From Apoderus coryli (taxonomy: Eukaryota > Arthropoda > Insecta > Coleoptera > Attelabidae): a DNA stretch of 64,000 nucleotides. The first letter of the stretch is position 1, and the number at the start of each line of letters is the position of its first letter. The translations under genes and the position numbers were made by a program. The stretch spans positions 13,867,135 through 13,931,134 of the forward strand of contig OU452202.1 in NCBI GenBank assembly GCA_911728435.2. Direction: 5' to 3'. This document shows positions 60,320-64,000 of this stretch, piece by piece. The notes beneath the pieces were generated by a model, which worked only from the letters and a program-made list of their open reading frames with translations, was not told the origin of the DNA and did no database searches.

Positions 60320-60325
60320 TTTATT
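60320..60325 (-). terminator. AATAAA poly(A) signal of m-alpha
   Basis: AATAAA on the minus strand, about 370 nt after the stop. A nearer AATAAA is at 60449-60454; using it would exclude the GY box. Confidence 0.45.
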
Positions 60326-60386
60326 AACCATACTATAACTATTCAAAAAAAATCAATAACTCTTACAAACTATTCTTAAAACTACT

Positions 60387-60393
60387 GGAAGAC
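60387..60393 (-). promoter_or_regulatory. GY box (GTCTTCC) in m-alpha 3'UTR
   Basis: Exact GTCTTCC in the transcribed strand, the 7-mer that pairs with the miR-7 seed in Drosophila E(spl)-C and Bearded transcripts. Confidence 0.55.
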
Positions 60394-60484
60394 AATTTAA
60401 TTAATTTAAATTTATAATTATTTATATATAAAATTAAAAATATAATTATTTATTTACAAAAATATTATACAATATAAAAAAAAT

Positions 60485-60491
60485 TAAAGCT
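60485..60491 (-). promoter_or_regulatory. Brd box (AGCTTTA) in m-alpha 3'UTR
   Basis: Exact AGCTTTA in the transcribed strand, about 200 nt after the stop codon. Confidence 0.55.
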
Positions 60492-60574
60492 CTTGTTTAC
60501 CACAATAAAAAGTAGTCAAAACACCTGAGATGTAATTAATTCAATAAAAAAATATTCAATTATTATCAAAAAAT

Positions 60575-60580
60575 ATCACA
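60575..60580 (-). promoter_or_regulatory. K box (TGTGAT) in m-alpha 3'UTR
   Basis: Exact TGTGAT in the transcribed strand. Confidence 0.5.
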
Positions 60581-60623
60581 ATTGTAAAAATAATATTGAG
60601 CAATTACAATAACTAACAACAAA

Positions 60624-60629
60624 ATCACA
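60624..60629 (-). promoter_or_regulatory. K box (TGTGAT) in m-alpha 3'UTR
   Basis: Second exact TGTGAT, 64 nt after the stop codon. Confidence 0.5.
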
Positions 60630-60692
60630 ATTTGAAGGCACATTTGTTTACAAAATATAAATCACCTTGAGTATCGCCAGCATCCATAGAAG

Positions 60693-61187
60693 TTAAGCTT
60701 GTGCCCATCTATCCTTGCAGGGTGCTTGTACTTCAGCTTCTTGATGCCCACAAATTGGATTTACATCACCATCACTAATGATGTCACTGTCTTCGTATGA
60801 TACTGATGTCCAGAAAAACGTACCGGCTTCAGTTCGTGCAAAGTTCACTGGAATGTAGCGCTGACCACGATGGATCGGTAAAATACGGCTTTGACCATCT
60901 TGTAGGATGCGTACACCAGCTAATTCTTCACACGAATCGATTTCCTCGAAGATCTCGTTTTCCAGAATCTCATTTGCGATGTTGTCATTGACTTCTTCAT
61001 CGTTGTAGAATGTTGGTTGCGGATTTTGTTTGTATGAATTAAGTTTTTTACTCTTAATCCGTAACACGCTTTTAAGCAGCTTTTTTAATTGATACATCGG
61101 ACTTTCAGCCACTTTTTTTGCGTTAAATGTATTATCATTTACGCTGTTATTAAAATTCGCGATCACGTAATCGTGTGATAAACTCAT
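60693..61187 (-). CDS. E(spl)malpha: Bearded-family protein, E(spl) m-alpha/m4 type
   Basis: A complete, intronless 164-residue cytoplasmic adaptor. Bearded-family proteins bind the ubiquitin ligase Neuralized and block its action on Delta, so tuning Notch signalling. Motifs in order: a basic amphipathic helix (about 32-53, YQLKKLLKSVLRIKSKKL); NIAN (69-72), an NxxN Neuralized-binding motif inside the family block N--N-ANE-LE; PVNFARTEAGTFFWT (113-127), the family signature; and the C-terminus DRWAQA, characteristic of m-alpha and m4. The start is the ATG at 61187 in a good context (AAAAATGA). The open frame extends upstream to a TTG at 61244, but that is only 5 nt from the predicted transcription start. 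The 5'UTR would be 62 nt. The promoter and 3'UTR motifs match those of the HES gene 50 kb away on the same strand. m-alpha versus m4 cannot be separated by eye; m-alpha is the usual ancestral name. Confidence 0.95.
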   Translation of the reverse strand: MSLSHDYVIANFNNSVNDNTFNAKKVAESPMYQLKKLLKSVLRIKSKKLNSYKQNPQPTFYNDEEVNDNIANEILENEIFEEIDSCEELAGVRILQDGQSRILPIHRGQRYIPVNFARTEAGTFFWTSVSYEDSDIISDGDVNPICGHQEAEVQAPCKDRWAQA

Positions 61188-61245
61188 TTTTATATATAAA
61201 CTTTTTAAACTAACTTGGAAACGAACGGTAGACGCAAAATGCAAA

Positions 61246-61282
61246 GAATGATATTTTTCCTAAGTTACCGATCGTATTTATA
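61246..61282 (-). promoter_or_regulatory. m-alpha core promoter: TATA box and initiator
   Basis: TATAAATA (61275-61282) and TCATTC (61246-61251) on the minus strand; 33 bp from the first T of TATA to the initiator A at 61249. Confidence 0.75.
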
Positions 61283-61361
61283 CAGATCTACCACTGTGAC
61301 GTAGTCCATATACAAAGCCCTTAGGGAATTTAGTTTCACCCTATAGCGTGGCAGAATAGGG

Positions 61362-61368
61362 ACAGGTG
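61362..61368 (+). promoter_or_regulatory. proneural E-box ACAGGTG
   Basis: RCAGSTG match between the TATA box and the SPS. An N-box CACTAG lies 24 bp further at 61393-61398 and could mediate HES repression. Confidence 0.65.
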
Positions 61369-61490
61369 TTCGTAAAACCAATTCGAGCAAGACACTAGAA
61401 AGAGAGAACGGTAAGAGCGTTGCGGTGTGCAAGCGAGACACGCTACATATATGAAATGTATGTTAACTTAGGGTGAACTCAATCTAGAAT

Positions 61491-61523
61491 CGTGAGAAAT
61501 CGAAGTGAATCTTGGTTCCCACG
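61491..61523. promoter_or_regulatory. Su(H) paired site (SPS) of m-alpha
   Basis: CGTGAGAA (61491-61498) faces TTCCCACG (61516-61523), again with 17 bp between. It lies about 240-275 bp upstream of the predicted start, farther than in the HES gene. Confidence 0.9.
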
Positions 61524-62533
61524 GATAGCTGAAACAGCAGATGGTATATGGGGGTGTTTTTATAAAGAATATATTTGCTCCCTATAATGCGCATATATGG
61601 GTTTTATAGACCCTTTTTCTACCTCTTTTTCGTTTCTACAATGTAAAAAAGGATTTCTTATGTATATTCTTCTACCTATTTAATACTTTTTTTCTTAAGC
61701 TTTTCATATATATTTGTATCTTTGTATGCACACGTGGTTTTTACATTTTTTCGCTTTTTCATCATAATAATAACAAACCGAATGGGTATCTACCCGTTGG
61801 AATAGAATTTTTTCAGTATATTCTGACATAAACAGGTTGGAATGTTAGTATGTGTAGAAATTATTGCAGAAGGGTGTGTACAGTTGTTTACGTGATTTTG
61901 AAGTATATGTAGATGCAGGTAGTTACCATGCTACCTGCTCATGCAAGGGGGAAATAATTGCTTTCGAAAAATAGGGGTTAGTGCAGTTAAGGGTGATAGT
62001 AATGTTATTTCGAATTTGCATGCATTTATGTAATATGATTGTGTTCGCCCTTTTTGCAGAACAAACCAATTTACGTCAAAAATTTCGTACAATGATTGTT
62101 TTGTTTGGTTTAAATAGGTCAATTTGGCTCGCATACGTAATTAATGATTTCTTAGTTCGCATTTGATAAATAGTAAAAACAATTCCAGATAAATAAGTTT
62201 CATAAATTGAACAGGTTGTTGTGGGGTGGGTTTTGTTTGTTACTAATTCTGAACGTTTTTGAAAGAAATAAAAAGAATGCAACCGCTGATAATAATAATA
62301 ATAAAGGACTTTTATTGGAACACATATCCCTGTGCAACCCAGTGTGTTCAGCTAACCCTGAGAAAGTTAACACTAAGGTTCCTTATACTAAATATATATA
62401 TTATATATAATAAAAATTAACTAATCTGTTCATTACTTTAAGAGGAGTAACAAAGAGATAAATTCGAAAAGATGGTTTAATGAAGCAAATATAGAAAACC
62501 TTTGTTTTATATTGCATCGTTAAGTGACCTTTT

Positions 62534-62653
62534 ACGGTATTGATAGCAATTTTAGGCAGCACCTAACGGTAGGAAAAGATTAATTGGTTTATTCTTTTTC
62601 TAATGTTAGGTGCTGTCTATATAACACTGTTCGTATAAACGGCTATCAGTATA
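62534..62653. repeat. 120-nt hairpin, pre-microRNA-like core at 62555-62617
   Basis: Core arms 62555-62579 and 62593-62617 pair over 25 positions with one mismatch (GCAGCACCTAAC against GTTAGGTGCTGT, then GGAAAAGA against TCTTTTTC) around a 13-nt loop. After an unpaired internal region, outer arms GATAGC / GCTATC and ACGGTATT / AGTATACC continue. Could be a microRNA precursor or a tiny fold-back transposon. Confidence 0.6.
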
Positions 62654-63091
62654 CCATAATGAAAAGTGTTATAGGACTATAGTTAGCCAATTTCCATTAC
62701 TACTACTAAAAGACGTGTATTATTTGCCGTAACGGGCTGATATTTTGTGCATCAGGTGTTTTTAATAATTTGCGATGACAGTTCAGGACGAAATAATAAA
62801 TAGACAAATTGCTATGCTTGAATTCAATTTAAATAGACACGAAGTACACACATACCAATCAGAATTTATTTTCTAATTTATTGATCACAACTATTATTTT
62901 TTTAATATTTAAACACCTAAAATTGTAAAATGTTTAGCTTGTACGTGAATTTTTTTAAATCTTCTATTAGAATCTATTGTTATTTTGTTGTTGTTTATTA
63001 TATTGATATTTTTTTCTACTCCTGTTTTGTTAAGCCGTCTATTGCAAAACTGTTAACGTGACATCTTACATAAGTGTTACGTAATAATTCA

Positions 63092-63129
63092 CCAAAGTGT
63101 TACGTAATGAGTATTACATAACACTTTGG
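63092..63129. repeat. 17-bp-arm palindrome
   Basis: CCAAAGTGTTACGTAAT and ATTACATAACACTTTGG form an inverted repeat with one mismatch and a short centre. A further half copy AAGTGTTACGTAAT is at about 63072-63085. Confidence 0.75.
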
Positions 63130-64000
63130 GGATTTTTATTTTTTATTATGGAATTATGTCAAACACAAATGTCAAATATTGAAATGTCATAATTACCTTT
63201 TCTTCTGTGTTAAGTATTTCTGCTTAAATTTTAATTCTGAAATGGATTATGATTCTGCAATCATTTACAGCACATTTTATGTAATATACTATTACAATCA
63301 ATGATCGAAAAATTGAAATTAAAATTTATATTCAATTATTATAACTATTTTATTGAATACTTAAATTTCAAAGCTATTTCATTCGTGTTTCAACAAGTCT
63401 TAACCTGCAGTTTTCTTGGCAAATATAAATATAAATATGTTTGATTTATGTGCTCTCGTTTTCACACACCCTAAAGACGTTTTTTTACCCGAATAACAAA
63501 GCTTTCTTTGTACTCTGATGCGATACCTATGAGTCACCCACATAAATAAATATCTTTAAGGAGAGTAGTAACCTATAATAGTCGTATCTACTATATTATT
63601 CCATTTCTTTAGACCGAAGGTACTTCCTTTTTTAAAATGTTAAGTTGATGGGCTAAAAATTGTATTTGTTGTAAGTTTATGAATAAAGAAAGTGTGAGAA
63701 ACCTTTTGCACAATAACAGAGCATCATGTGCTTTTGTATGTGACTCAGATCATCAAAGCCAACCAGTGAACAAGTTAAAACTTGTTCTTGGATGAATCGT
63801 AAATACTTAATCTGTATGGGTGGGAAAGTTGCAAGGTGTTTGTTTAATATTTACTTTAATATTATTTTGATAACGATATTGATTAAAGTTAAATATTTGT
63901 AGAGTTATAGCATTTATATTAAAATAAGCTTTGGTGTTATTTGGGTTTAGGAAAATTTTTATCGCTATATTACATGTGTGTTTGTGTAAAAGTATGATCA

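Larger units (their letters stand above)
61524..64000. other. gene-free upstream flank of m-alpha
   Basis: No gene. Contains two inverted repeats (listed), an (AAT)n run at about 62287-62303, and a TGTGAGAA Su(H)-like word at 63693-63700. The small open frames at 61931-62410 overlap on both strands and lack motifs. Confidence 0.4.

Noticed and set aside
60797..60991. 64-codon plus-strand open frame
   Set aside because: Antisense shadow of the m-alpha coding region.
1..64000. CRISPR arrays, tRNA and rRNA genes
   Set aside because: None seen. Short direct repeats present are microsatellites or transposon copies. A tRNA scan by program was not possible here.

Overview
The window is nuclear DNA from an insect. 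It is A+T-rich, almost gene-free, and full of decayed transposons: mariner/Tc1, piggyBac-like, pogo-like, Jockey-type LINEs, and many fold-back elements whose ends read ACAGGGTG-TCC or similar. The insect order cannot be fixed from the sequence alone; a beetle is only my low-confidence guess. Two genes look intact. Both are intronless, both lie on the minus strand, and both belong to the Enhancer of split complex, E(spl)-C: a HES-type bHLH-Orange repressor ending in WRPW (CDS 10184-10834) and a Bearded-family protein of the m-alpha/m4 type (CDS 60693-61187). They lie about 50 kb apart with no credible host protein gene between them.

The two genes share one control layout. Each has a TATAAATA box whose first base is 33 bp from the A of a TCATTC initiator. 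Upstream of that each has a head-to-head pair of Su(H) sites with exactly 17 bp between them (the SPS arrangement) and RCAGSTG proneural E-boxes. Downstream, each 3' untranslated region carries K boxes (TGTGAT) and Brd boxes (AGCTTTA), and m-alpha also has a GY box (GTCTTCC). These are the known sites for Notch activation, proneural activation and microRNA repression of this gene family. Isolated YGTGGGAA Su(H) sites are scattered through the intervening 50 kb, several in G+C-richer islands that look unlike the surrounding transposons. I infer that the interval is a stretched, transposon-invaded Notch-response regulatory landscape.

Layout: 1-560 THAP-domain gene fragment (minus, runs off the left edge). 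1560-9280 transposons: a mariner remnant, a tyrosine-recombinase element with terminal inverted repeats, a piggyBac-like element, two MITEs, and a mariner with long inverted repeats and an intron. 9715-11220 HES gene and promoter. 11.2-60.3 kb repeats, LINE fragments and candidate regulatory islands. 60.3-61.5 kb m-alpha gene and promoter. 61.5-64 kb no gene, with one strong hairpin.

The least expected signals are RNA-like. Two 40-nt stretches, at 12392-12431 and 54720-54759 (minus), have the complete core and three stems of a hammerhead ribozyme with a near-palindromic stem III. Related weaker motifs sit inside other repeat families.
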